A stretch of DNA of 64,000 nucleotides from Sorex araneus (GCF_027595985.1 NC_073305.1:80545974-80609973); one strand, 5' to 3'. Positions 44,683 through 56,194 are shown, numbered from the stretch's first letter. A program made the numbers and translations. The notes: generated by a model from the letters alone, not told the origin.

Positions 44683-44861
44683 ATTCTTTTTTGTTTTGTT
44701 AATTTTGTTTCTATGGGAGCCACACCCTGTGATACTCAGAGGTAACTTCTGGTTCTGAGCTCAGGAATTACTCCTGGCAGTGCTCAAGGGAAGTTATGGG
44801 ATGCTGGGGATCAAATTCAGAAAGCAAATGCGCTCCTCGCTGTACTGTAACTCTGGCCCCA
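44683..44861 (-). mobile_element. Type A SINE, old
   Basis: Antisense 'gagccacaccctgtgatactcag', 'gaattactcctggcagtgctc', 'gggatgctggggatcaaattc', 'ctctggcccc'. AGGATCTTT flanks both sides. Confidence 0.85.
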
Positions 44862-45274
44862 GGATCTTTTTTTTTTTAATAATAAAACTTTACATGGTTT
44901 CATTTACACTTCACTGATAATGACAGCAACTTTTATGCATAAGGTTTTATACAGATTAATAAAGAAATCCTTAGTCACGCAAAGCCATAAATTTTTGCAT
45001 GCCTGTACACAAAGCAGTACACACACAAAGACTTTTAACCTCGTACTTATTGATAATATAGATACTCTATGTTAAAATTTATCAAAATGAGAATTAGAAG
45101 AGCAAATAAAATAAATCAAAATGAACTAAATAAGTATTGAGCTAAAAACACTACAGCTATTTTTGAAAATCTAGACAAAGAAACTATTTAAAGTATCAAA
45201 ACTGAAGTTTAAATGCTCTTCTGGTGTTGCTTTCATCTTAATAACAAATTCTAACCTGTTTAAAAATAAAAACT
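44862..45274. other. No supported feature
   Basis: AT-rich, unassigned. Confidence 0.35.
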
Positions 45275-45470
45275 TTTGGGGTGAAGGGAGATGGGATTGG
45301 GAGGTGGGAGGGATGCTGGGTTTATTGGTGGTGGAGAATAGGCACTGGTGAAGGAATGGGTTCTCGAACATTATATGAGGGAAACACAAGCACGAAAATG
45401 TATAAATCTGTAACTGTACCCTCACGGTGATTCACTAATTAAAAAAATAAATTAATATAATTTTTTTTAA
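45275..45470 (+). mobile_element. L1 3' UTR end, strongly truncated
   Basis: 'ggtgggagggatgctgggtt', 'gcactggtgaagg', 'gtaactgtaccctcacggtg', A/T tail. Close to the 33 kb L1 3' UTR. Confidence 0.9.
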
Positions 45471-45569
45471 TTTTTAATAAATAAATAAATACTTTGGACA
45501 GTAGGAGCTAAGCAAATCCAACTGTTTTCTAAACATGCTGACTGAAGATGATGTAAGAGTAAGCAAGTA

Positions 45570-45990
45570 CGCCTACTCCAGATGGAATCCTGGCGCCCAA
45601 GAGCTTCCACAAGCAAGGCCCAGTTTTGTGAGGTCCCGGACTAAATCGCCATGCCTCATGGTGGCAGAGGCACTGGGCTGTCCCTCCCCACTCGCTGCCC
45701 GCTGGGCGGTCTGGCTGTCACGCCCACAATGTGCCTCCAGGTGCCATCTTAGTGCACCAATAGCCCTTGTCCAGAGACACAGCAGTGAGTCCCAGAAGAC
45801 ACCACAGAGTCGGAGATCTCTCTGGGCCCCATACCAAGCCAGTTTCATGGGGGCACCCCAGATGGAGCAGGTGCAGTCTCCCCGACAACTCCAGATAGAA
45901 TCCTGGTGACCAAGACCTTCCACAAGCAAGGCCCAGGTATGCAAGTTCCAGGACTAAATCTTCATGCCAAATGGCGGCAGAGGCGCAGTA
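45570..45990. repeat. GC-rich segment with ~100 bp ends duplicated, period 313 bp
   Basis: 'actccagatggaatcctgg' at 45575 recurs at 45888 as 'actccagatagaatcctgg', and similarity continues through 'ttccacaagcaaggccca' and 'actaaatc..catgcc..atggcggcagaggc'. ORFs in both directions are probably incidental. It could be a promoter-type 5' module of a retroelement. Confidence 0.75.
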
Positions 45991-46084
45991 ATCTAATTTG
46001 TCATAAAACTGCTCCTAACCTCCCTGAGGAAGTACAAGTTTCTATGTAGTAAGGCAATATCAATTAAGATTCCAAGGTATTCAG

Positions 46085-46295
46085 AGCAACTTATCTGTAT
46101 CATTATCACTGTATCACTGCTGTCCTGTTGCTCATCGATTTGCTTGAGTGGGCACCAGTAATGTCTTCATTCGTCCCTGTCTCATTTAGGGCTAGGGAAA
46201 TGAGGCTCATTATTGTTACTGTTTTTGGCATATCGAATGTACTTCGATATTATTTCTGGTAGCTTGCCAGGATTTGCTGTGCAAGATTCTACCTG
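46085..46295 (-). mobile_element. Type B-long SINE, truncated
   Basis: Antisense: tail, 'catcgatttgcttgagtggg', then the extra segment 'ttcgtccctgtctcatttaggg' to 'ggaaatgaggctcattattg', then 'ttactgtttttggcatatcg'. Confidence 0.85.
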
Positions 46296-47035
46296 GTTAT
46301 AGTTATTCCTACATTTTCTGCTTCTAGATAGGATTGTGACCTCTGCAAGCAAATAGTTTTATTGTTTTGCTTCTTTCTTTTGAAACTAGAAATAAAATGC
46401 CTTTAGTTCTTGTCTATTGCTCTAGCCAGAACTTCCAGCACTATGCTAAATAGAAGTGGTGGGTTCAAGGATTGTTCCTTGTCCTTAACTTTAGGGTGAA
46501 GCTTTACGCATTTCACCACTGTGAGATGAATTTTAACTGTAAAAAACCTTTCCTAGGTTAAGCCAACTGCCTTCTTGTCCCAGGTTCACTATGTTTATCA
46601 CGAAAGGGGTTATACTTTGCTCAAGGCTTTCTCTGCACCTGTGAGGGAGATTGTATATTTTCTTATCTGTACTATAAGAAAACTCTAAAGTTGTGGTTCT
46701 AATTTTTGTTCAGAAAATGTTGCTCTTTAAATGAATTCTTCTTCAATAATGCTGGGGTTAAAGTACAAAATCACTTTGGTAACTATCACTATACTCTTTC
46801 TTTGACAAGAATTTAATTGGTACACAATATGTGGAGGAACAAAGTCAAGAAGACAATTAGGAGTGACAGAACTCTTTGAATAAAATTTCTGATTAAATTC
46901 ACTGAAATATTTTTAACTTTTAATGTAATTTAAAGCATCAAACTATTAACTGCATTAGGAACTCAAGTTAATTTTGTTATAAGTGTACATTATTTTCACA
47001 AGAGAAAGATATTAAAATTTAAAAATGTATTCAGG
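46296..47035. other. Unassigned; possible old antisense L1 at 46330-46700
   Basis: Phrases such as 'cctttagttcttgtctattgctctagccagaacttccagcactatg' near 46400 resemble antisense L1 ORF2. Diverged. Confidence 0.4.
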
Positions 47036-47155
47036 TTATGTACACTGAACATGTATTGGAACATTATATGACTGAAACCCAATCATGAACAACTTTGTAA
47101 CTGTATCTCATGTGATTCAGTTAAAAAAAGAGTTTTTTAATAATAAATAAATAAT
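47036..47155 (+). mobile_element. L1 3' end fragment
   Basis: 'ttggaacattatatgactgaaacccaatcatgaac', 'gtaactgtatctcatgtgattcag', A-rich end. Confidence 0.75.
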
Positions 47156-47176
47156 AGTTAAATTCAAACAAATCAT

Positions 47177-47344
47177 GGGGCCGGAGCGATAGCACAGCGG
47201 GTAGGGCGTTTGCTTTGCACGCGGCCGACCCGGGTTCGATCCCCGGCATCCCATATGGTCCCCCAAGCACTGCCAAGAGTAATTCCTGAGTGCAAAGCCA
47301 GGAGTAACCCCTGAGCATCGCTGGGTGTGACCCAAAAAGCAAAA

Positions 47345-47378
<34 letters not shown>
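47177..47378 (+). mobile_element. Type A SINE with (TAAA)n tail
   Basis: Full head (box B GGTTCGATCCC) and body. The tail is about 10 repeats of TAAA instead of pure A. Perfect 16 bp TSD AATTCAAACAAATCAT at 47161-47176 and 47379-47394. Confidence 0.97.
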
Positions 47379-47379
<1 letters not shown>

Positions 47380-47394
47380 ATTCAAACAAATCAT

Positions 47395-47842
47395 TTAGGT
47401 AAAACAACAAAAAAGTAATAAGTTTAATTTCTCAATAGCAATGAAAAACTTAAAGCACCATCAAGCTGAAAAAAAAATCAGGTCATTTTTTGCTTTAAAC
47501 ATTTTTTGAAAGTTCTTTTGAATAAGTTCTTTTTTTTATTTTGCAAATACCCATTACTCAAGCTAACATTTTGAAATTATATAAATAAAATTTAAAGTTT
47601 ACAGTAAACTATTAATTATCCTTTCAAGATCTCATTAGGAAACCAGTTCCCCTGAAAAGATACTAAACCTAACAGATTAGCTAAATATGGTCATTTACAA
47701 AAATTCAGAGACCAATTTATAACTAATGAATACTCAGAATCTTTCATCACACTGAGATCAATCTCCAGTTTTTATTTCTATTCATATGTAAATTTAATTC
47801 AAACTATCTGATTTTAAACTAGCTGTTGTGCATTAAATAATT
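47395..47842. other. No supported feature
   Basis: AT-rich, unassigned. Confidence 0.35.
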
Positions 47843-47853
47843 ATGACTACATA

Positions 47854-48055
47854 GCACGGTAGCACTGTAGTCCCGTTGTTCATCGATTTGCTGGAGTGGG
47901 CACTAGTCACTTCTCCATTGTGAGACTTGTTGTTACTGTTTTTGGCATATCGAACACGTCATGGGTAGCTTGCCGGGCTCTCTGAGAGGGATGAAAGAAC
48001 CCAGGTAGGCCGCATGCAAGGCAAATGCCCTACCTGCTGTGCTATCACTCCAGAC
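47854..48055 (-). mobile_element. Type B SINE
   Basis: Antisense with a ~50 bp internal deletion in the body compared with other copies. Perfect 11 bp TSD ATGACTACATA at 47843-47853 and 48056-48066. Confidence 0.95.
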
Positions 48056-48317
48056 ATGACTACATATTATTTGAAAAATGGTCAATGTTTTAAAGAGATA
48101 TTAAATAGCCTTGTAATTTTCATTACTTAAAAAAACTCAAATATTAAAGCAAGTACCCTAGATCTTACAACCAGCTGATAAATACTATTGTCTTAATAAA
48201 CTGGTACCAGTGGCCTGAGAAAGAATTCTGTGAACATTAACTTAACAAGGTAAATGATACCATCTATTTAGATGACAATTAATTTGGGGTTTAAGGATGT
48301 GTGTTTTGCATTTTGAG

Positions 48318-48445
48318 GGGCCCAGGTATGAATCAATTGCTAAAGCACATGCCTTATATATACAAGGCCCTGAGTTCATCCCCAAAACCACATGCCCCCC
48401 CTCAAAGAGTGCCAGGGGTAGTTCCCAAAACAACTGAAAAAAATA
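48318..48445 (+). mobile_element. SINE, degenerate
   Basis: 'caattgctaaagcacatgcctta', 'ggccctgagttcatccccaaaacc', 'tgccaggggtagttcc', A-rich tail. Confidence 0.6.
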
Positions 48446-48542
48446 TAAAAGAATATAAAAGTGTGTGTTTTGTATGTTAAAGTTTTGTTGCACTATTAAT
48501 TAAAAACGTGAAAGACAAAAATTTATAGACTCAATGTGTATG

Positions 48543-48738
48543 GAGTTTTTTGTTTGCTTGGTTGGTTTTTGCTTTTGGGTTCACATCCGGCAATGCTCAG
48601 GGATTACTCCTGGCTCTGCACTCAGGAATTACTCCTGGCTATACAGAGAGGGACCATAGGGGATGCTGAAGATTGAACCCGGTTTGGCCGTGTGCAAGGC
48701 AAACATCCTCTCTACTGTACTATGACTCTGGCCCCGAT
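48543..48738 (-). mobile_element. Type A SINE
   Basis: Antisense copy flanked by TCAATGTGTAT at 48532-48542 and 48739-48749. Confidence 0.9.
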
Positions 48739-48869
48739 TCAATGTGTATAAAACATACAATTATACATGTTTTTTTCTTGACCCATAGCAAATTTATTAT
48801 TCATTATCAGCCTAGCCTAACTGCCTCCCACCTTACAGTCTCAGTAATTAGAAGGTCGAGGAGAGATGC

Positions 48870-50238
48870 CACACTGATCTGAACTGTAGCAGGTGACACT
48901 CTGAAAATGTCCCTGTGGATGCAATGACCTCAGAGGCCTGCATGAACTAGCATCCCCCAATCAGTCACTGAAGCCAGGACTCACATTTCCAATGACAAAG
49001 GGGCAAATAACAGTGCAGACTCACTGGGTTGCAAAGATTCTTGGAAATTGTGAAACCCAACAAATGATGCGGCCACCCCTGGTCCGGACAGGAAGTGACT
49101 GTTTTCGAGGTGAAGTCTACCCAGCAAAGCCTCAGGGCTGCTGCCTCTACTTCACCCCAATAGTCAGAGCCTTAAACCACCTTGTAGCTGTGGCCACCTG
49201 AAAACTAAAGTAAGCTTCCCAGCCTGGGTACAACACCAGACCATCTCCAGCCTAAGGTGGAGTATAATGAGTGCCTCTGCTCCATGGAGGCTCAGCTTTG
49301 TGCCTACACGCACTGTGTCAGAAAGAGCCTGGGACTGGCAGTACTGGGCTAGAGGGCAGCTGTACCCAGGCTGCACCTGGGAGCAGCCACTCTTAAATCT
49401 ATCATCCCAGAGGCAGCACCAGGGAACATATTCACTGGAGGTCAGGGAAGTCAGTCCCAAATTGATATTGGTAAATGCAAAAGAACCCCATAGAGATGAA
49501 GATCAGCTTGCAGAACAGTGATTATATGGTGCACATGACCACATCCTCCAAACACTGCCCAAGTCAGCTGGTATGTGATGTCACATCAGCTGTCCAAAGC
49601 CAGCAACTGTGAACCGTGGGCCAGAGCCTAGATCAGCTTGATCCTGGTGCAACAGCAACTTCTTGGCACTGGTGCCACAAATCCCCCTCAGTCAACAGGT
49701 GAACTCAGCTCAGAGTCGAAGGCACGATTTGATCTTGTAAGTATTTGAGAAATCCTCACCAGGCATTTGTGGCTGCCAGAAATCAGTAGAGCTGCAGGTA
49801 CTAATCTGATATTGCAAATGAGAGCACCAGATGATTGCTCAGGTCAGCTGAATCTAGGAGTTTTATACTTGCCCCTACAAAGCACAGGCATAATGAAAAA
49901 AAAGTGGGAAAGGGAAGAAATAAGAATTTGGCTGCATCTAATAAATGGGAACAGCAGTCCGGGGAAGCCCTCAATTACATCAGGACTGTTTACACTGCCC
50001 AAGGATGACTTTAGAGGAACAATACTCTTTGTGTTCACTGAACTAAGAAACTATTAGAACAGAGAATCAATAACTGAGAAATATGGATGGAAAGAATGAA
50101 AGAACTCATTCAAATGGAAAGGAACACCCTAAAAAGTTCAGTAGCAGGACTAAGTGGTAGAATGAAGAATGGAATCAGTGACCTTGAAGACAAAGTTCAT
50201 ACCCGGAAAATCAATAAAATTGTAATAGAAAATGAATC
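48870..50238 (+). mobile_element. Probable L1 5' UTR and ORF1 start (HAL1-like)
   Basis: A GC-richer stretch (48870-49700) precedes a frame at 50087-50220 whose peptide 'MKELIQMERNTLKSS...LSGRMKNGISDLEDKV' has the heptad pattern and wording of an L1 ORF1p coiled coil. The GC-richer part would then be the L1 5' UTR. A SINE cuts it at 50239. Assignment of the 5' UTR part is inference. Confidence 0.5.
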
Positions 50239-50405
50239 TTTTTATTTTGTTTTTAATTTATTTGTGGGGACAATGTTTGGCTACATATATCAGTGCTCAG
50301 GGCTTACTCCCGCCTTTGCCCTCAGGAATCTCAGGACCATATGGGATCAAACCCGGTTAGGCCAAGTGCAAGGCAAGCACCCTATCCACTGTACCTCACC
50401 AGCCC
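50239..50405 (-). mobile_element. SINE, old
   Basis: Antisense: 'cagtgctcagggcttactcc', 'catatgggatcaaacccggttaggcc', 'gcaaggcaagcaccctatccactgtacctc'. Confidence 0.8.
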
Positions 50406-50745
50406 CCCAAAGAGACTCAAATAAAGAAAATTTGAGAGATATGTCTGTCAGCATAATGAATATCATAATGTGACAGGAATTCCAAAAGGAAAGGAGGGTG
50501 AGAAAGGGGAAGAACAACTGGTGGGGTATATAACAACTAAGAACTTTCCCAATCTGAGGAGGAAAATTTAAGCACTGACCCAGGAGGCACAAAGAATGCC
50601 AAAGAAAACAAACAAACAGAACACCATGGTACACTGAAATAAAAATGGCAAGAACCAGAGACACGGCCTTCTTAAAGGGACTAGAGAGAAATTAAGTCTC
50701 ACATAACAGGGGAAACAACATACAATAGAGTTTTCTAAATCTATT
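50406..50745 (+). mobile_element. L1 ORF1/HAL1-like remnant, continued
   Basis: Resumes after the SINE with 'caaataaagaaaatttgagagat', 'aggaattccaaaaggaaagga', and 'aataaaaatggcaagaacc', matching ORF1-derived sequence of HAL1/old L1. No open frame. Confidence 0.55.
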
Positions 50746-50788
50746 TCACTCATTTTCATTTCATTAATTTAAAAATGCACAAATTTTT

Positions 50789-50945
50789 TAGGACCAGAGA
50801 CTTACTATAGCAAGTAAGGTGCTTGCCCTGCATAGTAAATCTGGCTTTAGTCCCTGAAACCACAAATGGGCCCAGGAGCACTGTGAAGAGTGATCTCTGA
50901 GCACAGAACCAGGAGTAAGCCCTGGGCCCTGACAGGCAGGGATAG
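50789..50945 (+). mobile_element. SINE, degenerate
   Basis: 'gaccagagacttactatagcaagtaaggtgcttgccctgcat', 'aaccaggagtaagccctggg'. Confidence 0.7.
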
Positions 50946-51418
50946 AAAAATTTAATCAAATAGCATGTACATTTTCTTCAATATTTCTGAAATAAAAATG
51001 TAATTTACAACTAGTTAGAACCTTTGTTTTCCAGTGCTACAAAAGATAATGGGACGTCTCAACAATCAGAGGCTGCCTTAGATTTAATGCAATACCAATA
51101 CTAAACACGGGGCAGTGCTATTTTCTCTGTCTTTACTACACATAGAAATGGCCTAAGAGAGACCTCTTATCTTGGTTCACTGACTTCTCACCTGCACAAG
51201 TGTGACCACACAGGGAGCTCTAGCAGCCAACAAATCCACCCTTGCTGCTTCTTCCCCTTGCTCTTATTCTCCAAAGTAGTGCTGTCTTATTCTCTTGCAT
51301 AACATTAACCTCTGATTATAAAATTATGTAAAATAAAGAAATGGATTTATCTTGCTGCCATTTTGACCAACTAAATTTTTGCTTATCATGCTGTAAACAT
51401 CTTTGGACTCTAGAGGAA
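50946..51418. other. No supported feature
   Basis: Unassigned. Confidence 0.35.
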
Positions 51419-51421
51419 AAT

Positions 51422-51598
51422 GGTCACTATATCACTGTCATCCCTTTGCTCATCGATTTGCTTGATCGGGTGCCAATAATGTCTCTATTTGTCCCTGTCG
51501 CATTCAGAGTCAGGGGAATGAGGCCCATTATTGTCACTGGTTTTGGCATATAAAATATGCCGTGGGTAGCTTGCCAGGTTCTGCCGTGAAGACAGTCA
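51422..51598 (-). mobile_element. Type B-long SINE, truncated
   Basis: Antisense: 'cactgtcatccctttgctcatcgatttgcttg', extra segment 'tttgtccctgtcgcattcagagtcaggggaatgagg', 'ttggcatataaaatatgccg', 'gtagcttgccaggttctgcc'. Confidence 0.88.
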
Positions 51599-51837
51599 AC
51601 ACTTAAACACAGAAAATGTGTTTCCCCCAGGGTCTAGCACAGAGTTTCTTACATGGTGCTATATTTTAAAAATATTGCGATGATGGCATATTAATAGGAT
51701 GATCACAGCCTTTATCATATATATTTGAGAGCAAAAGTAATACTATGCTTATTTACATAGGACATCAGGAAAAAAAGCAGGACTATCCTGGGCAACTATG
51801 AATTCTTTTTCCACAGAAAAAGATTTTTCTATGTTCA

Positions 51838-52005
51838 TAAAGATAGTACAGGGGTTGAGGTGCTTGTTTTGCATGCAGTTAACCCACATCAGATTCACAG
51901 CACAGCATGGAAATCAGGAGTGATCCTGATTTATGAGCTTACTTTCTAAGCACGGAGCCAGGAGTAAGCCCTGGACGCCTTTGGCAATGCTAAAAATCAA
52001 ACACA
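51838..52005 (+). mobile_element. SINE, degenerate
   Basis: 'agatagtacaggggttgaggtgcttgttttgcatgcagttaaccc', 'agccaggagtaagccctgg'. Confidence 0.7.
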
Positions 52006-52194
52006 TATCTTTTTGTCTTACTAGATCATAAACTTTTTAAAAGACAAACATGATATTTCTTAATTCCAGAAGGAGGTTAAATTAAACCTTACAGTGTATA
52101 GGCTTCCAAAGTTAGTTGGCCTACGACTGTCTTTAAAAAAAAATCACACAGCACTTCCCCCTGAAAATGAACTTTCTTTGAAAAACCAGTTCAT

Positions 52195-52272
52195 AACATT
52201 ATAGGAATTCCAAAAGGAAAGGAAGGCAAGAAAAGGGAAGAACAATTGATGGAATATATAATAGCTAAACAT
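52195..52272 (+). mobile_element. Second copy of the 50.47 kb ORF1-like segment
   Basis: 'aggaattccaaaaggaaagga' through 'gggaagaacaattgatggaatatataa' repeats the sequence at about 50474-50540 with a few changes. Either a separate fragment of the same repeat family or a local duplication. Confidence 0.7.
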
Positions 52273-52519
52273 TAATTTTAATTTAAAATTTTTAACATTT
52301 AATTTTTTTTAACATTTAATTTTATTTTACATTAACAAACAGAAAATGATTCCAAACTGCCTTCTGAATCATTCCAGCACCTTCCAGAGAATGGCATCAC
52401 CCATAATGCCCATGACTGAACCTCTCTTTTGATTTTCTCATAACATTTACTATACTTGATGGTTTCATATAAATAATGTTCACTTTTCTTATCTCCCTTT
52501 TAGTTGTGATAGGAACCCA

Positions 52520-52965
52520 GTTAAAACTTGTTTAAGCAAAAGGAAAATATAGTCATAAATGGGGAAATCCCAGAAGAGAGCTCCAGGTAAATCTGGATCT
52601 AGTGCTCACTGTAGTCAGGTGTCAGGCTCATCTCTTAGCTCTGGTTCTCTTGTGTTGGCTTCATTCTCAGGTGGATTTTCCCTTTACAGCTGCAGTCAGG
52701 ATCACCAGAAGCATGGGACTATATTCTTCCTATTAAGCTGCAGCAGCTATTGGCAAACTAATTCTCAACTGTTTCAACAGAAGTGTCAGGACTGAATGTT
52801 TTTGGTCTGACTTACAGCAGGTTCTCAACTCTGAACCAATTCCTGTGCTTGTAAGACTTGGATCAGAGTAAAGAAGGCTAACTCATTCCAATATCCCTAG
52901 GATGTGTTTAAGTTTCACAAGTAGCAATAAAGGTTCTATATCTCCCAGGAAATCCCTTTGTTTAG
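52520..52965. mobile_element. Old eutherian interspersed repeat, family unsure
   Basis: 'gtttaagcaaaaggaaaatatag', 'tctcttagctctggttctcttgtgttggcttcattctcaggtgg' and 'ctctgaaccaattcctgtg' match the order of a common old mammalian repeat (DNA-transposon type, as I remember it). Subfamily not named. Confidence 0.45.
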
Positions 52966-54205
52966 GGCAAGCCACGGAAGTTGGCCATCTTCGGAGACTG
53001 TACCAAACAAAAAGAGATGAGTGGTCACACTTAGTTAATAGACTAAGAGCTATGGACTGATTTTCTGAGCAGTCACCAGATGAAAGTGAAAAGAATGTTG
53101 AGAAGAGGGATGCAACAGAATAATACCCTTTTCACGGACTCTCTACATTAAAGAAACCTTGGAATAAATGACTGAATTTTATTTACTTTGTATCATTTGA
53201 AATATTAAACACACTGCCTAACACAGAGGAAAGCCTCAAAATAATATATTTTTAAAAATTTATTTAATACTTGAATTATTCTTCCCCTTAAAGAAGAATA
53301 AATAGTTCATGGTGGAAATACAGAACCACTTTTATCAGGACCATCTGAATATAGCTTATGCTGTGACTTTATTGACACTATTTAAAATCAGTCTTGTTGA
53401 AATGGGGTGAAGGGACAGAAAGCAATAAAGAATATTCTGTTAAATAGACCTTTAAAATCACTAAAGTACTATGTTTATACAGTACTGTTTCTTCCTTATA
53501 TTTAAGATAAACGTATATCCTTTAAAATAATATCAATGTATATTTAAAAAGTTAAACTTAAAATACCCTCAATGATTCACTATTTTAAGCTTTATCATTT
53601 AATCATTGGTGAGCAGTGGACAAGAATTGTTTTTCTTTGGGCAGGGTGTGGCTTTTGTCTTGAAATTCTTTTCCTGTAACTTCTAACTTTGACCTAGTCT
53701 TGCCAACAATGAATTATGTGTCACTATTAGAAATGTTAAAGCAAAATAACTTTATAAAGAGCTATAATCTTTATTTTGAAAATAGGAAATGCATTTTATA
53801 GTATTTTAGTTTTTAACAAATAAATGCTAGATCTGTGTCTAACAAATGGGAGTGTTTTTTGTGTATGAAAAACTACCTCTAATATGTGGCTCCCAAACTT
53901 CACAGTATACAGAGAGGCAGAGACTTCAGTTTTCAGTGGTTTTTATAATTATTTTTGCCACACCAATTCTCTCTGCAAAGATATAATATGTGTAAATAGT
54001 AGTTTACATTCCTACTTTTAGTTTAATTTCCAACACAAAGTGAGTTCAAACTCTCTGCACATTTTTAAGATTTATATTGAATTCCTTTTTCTAATCAAAG
54101 CTGAACTTCCCAAAGAACAAAAGTCTAGGCTAGATGACTTTAACCAATCAAACATTAAAAAATTAATACCAGTAATTATCACACTTTCTAAAAAATAAAA
54201 GTGGG
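52966..54205. other. Mostly unassigned; L2-like remnant at 53160-53250
   Basis: 'ttttatttactttgtatcatttg' and 'aacacactgcctaacacagagg' resemble L2. The rest is AT-rich and SINE-free for more than 1 kb. Confidence 0.4.
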
Positions 54206-54348
54206 AAAGGGTCAATATTACAGGGGATAGGATACTTGCCTTACACGCAGTGCATCTGGGTTCCATCTGGGCATCCATATAATACTCTGAGCTTGCCAGG
54301 CCTGATCCCTGAGTACTGATGGGTTTGGCACAACCCCCAGACCCCCAA
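54206..54348 (+). mobile_element. SINE, degenerate
   Basis: 'ttacaggggataggatacttgccttacacgcagtgc', 'tgatccctgagtactgatgggtttggcacaacccc'. Confidence 0.6.
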
Positions 54349-54645
54349 AATTCTGAAGATAGAGACAAAATATTGAAAGCAGCAAGGTTATTAAAGCAAC
54401 TTACATATAAAGGAGATCCCATATGATTCACAGCAGGTCTATCAAATGAGACTCTACAAAGGAGATGGAAGTGGAGGGATACAGTACCCAACAAAATGAA
54501 CATCTTACCAAGAATACTCCACCTAGATTAACATTCAGATATGAAGGAATCATACAAAGCTTCAGGATTGACAACATGTTAAGAAATTCATAGCCTTGAA
54601 ACCAGTTTTATAAAAAACATTAAAGGAAATTCTATAAAGTACACG
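54349..54645 (+). mobile_element. HAL1/L1 ORF1-region remnant
   Basis: 'gacaaaatattgaaagcagcaa', 'cttacatataaaggagatccca' and 'gaacatcttaccaagaatactcc' follow the order of old L1M/HAL1 sequence. No open frame. Confidence 0.6.
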
Positions 54646-54853
54646 ACGGACTTCTTAGCACAGGGCACTGATTATGGCATTCATTCGTGATTCTTATGGT
54701 TGTCCTCAACTAGATTAAGGAAGATACATTTACTCCTAAATTTCTAGAGACTTTATACATTTTCAGTAATGAATTAGTGCCTCTTTTACATTGAATGTGC
54801 TATGTTTTATTAGCTTCTTCAAAATTCCCTTACTTAGGATAAAACACTTTGTA

Positions 54854-55031
54854 CTTTTTTTTTTTTTGCTTTTTGGGTCACACCTGGCGATGCACAGGGG
54901 TTACTCCTGTCTTTGCACTCAGGAATTACCCCTGGCCGTGCTCAGGGGACCATATGGGATGCTGGGATTTGAACCCGGGTCGGCCGCGTGCAAGGCAAAC
55001 ACCCTACCCGCTGTGCTATCTCTCCAGCCCC
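54854..55031 (-). mobile_element. Type A SINE, young
   Basis: Antisense, nearly identical to the copy at 28062-28246. TSD AACACTTTGTA at 54843-54853 and 55032-55042. Confidence 0.96.
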
Positions 55032-55042
55032 AACACTTTGTA

Positions 55043-55420
55043 ATTTTATTGGGCTATTCAGATTTCCTACTTAAAAATTTTAAAAATTCTCTCCATCCTT
55101 ACTAAACTTTATAGTTGTAGGCTCTACCTATATCATGTAAACTATATAAAAATATTAGTAAAGAATTTTAAAATAGTTTTATTACCATAATGAGACACAA
55201 GTACTAAAAAAAATAGTGAAATAAATTTTAGGTACCAGAGTTGAACATTTTTTAGCATAAAAAAATGTAGTCATTATATTGAATTAAATGATTTTATTTA
55301 CATAGGCTAATAACATATAGCAATCGACAATCAAGTTGAATTTTATTGGTTTATTTTCTGATAATTACATTTGCTATTCCTCTATGTTTTCTTGGAGCAA
55401 GCAATATGAAGCAAATTTGT
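55043..55420. other. No supported feature
   Basis: AT-rich, unassigned. Confidence 0.35.
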
Positions 55421-55850
55421 TTCATACCTGCTAAGGGGCAGGCTGGAGAGGGGTTATGGAGAGGGAAATTGGAGATAGTTGAGGAGGGAAGGTCACACTG
55501 ATGGCAGAATTGTGTTAGAACATTGAATGTATGTAGCAACGTATTATGAATAACTTTGTAAATTACAGTTACTGTCACTGTCATCCCATTGCTCATTGAT
55601 TTGCTCGAGCGGGCACCAGTAACGTCTCCATTGTGAGACTTGTTGTTACTCTTTTTGGCATATCAGATACCCCACAGGTAGCTTGCCAGGCTCTACCATG
55701 TGGGCGAGGTACTCTCGGTAGCTTGCTGGCTCTCCGAGAGGAAAGGAGAAATTGAACCCGGGTCGGCTGCGTGCAAGGCAAACGCTGAACCCACTGTGTT
55801 ATTGCTCCAGTCCAAATTACAGTAATTTAATAAATATAATTTTTAAATAC
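55421..55850 (+). mobile_element. Old L1 3' end split by a type B SINE
   Basis: 'gaacattgaatgtatgtagcaacg', 'ttatgaataactttgtaaattacag', continuing after the SINE with an A-rich end. Confidence 0.6.
55570..55813 (-). mobile_element. Type B SINE, full length
   Basis: Antisense from 'tactgtcactgtcatcccattgc' to head 'ttattgctccagtcc'. Perfect 10 bp TSD AAATTACAGT at 55560-55569 and 55814-55823. Confidence 0.95.
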
Positions 55851-55955
55851 TGTTAAAGTTAACATACAAATTCATTAAAATTATGCAAAATTAACATACA
55901 AAAAATCTGTTTTGTGTGTATGCATTAATAAAGGGCTATCATAAATCATAAAGAG

Positions 55956-56147
55956 GGGCTGGAAAGACAGTAGAGCAGGTAGGGTGCTTTCCTTGCACAC
56001 GGCCAACCCCGTTCAACCATGGATATCCCATATGGTCCCCGGAATACTGACAGTAGTAACTCCTGAGTGCAGAGTCAGGAGTAACCACGGAGTACCACTG
56101 GATGTGGCCCCCAAACAACAGCAACAACAAAAAGAAAACAACTGCTG
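55956..56147 (+). mobile_element. Type A SINE
   Basis: 'gggctggaaagacagtagagcagg' head, 'catatggtccccggaatac', 'gtggcccccaaacaacagc' tail. Perfect 10 bp TSD TCATAAAGAG at 55946-55955 and 56148-56157. Confidence 0.9.
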
Positions 56148-56194
56148 TCATAAAGAGAAATGAAGAAAAACAATCTGGGACTCAAATGAACAAT

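Noticed and set aside
45535-45944. Overlapping ORFs of about 123 codons on both strands
   Set aside because: They lie in a GC-rich duplicated segment with no splice signals or family resemblance.
52559-52795. 78-codon Ser-rich plus-strand ORF
   Set aside because: It lies in an old interspersed repeat and has no splice context.
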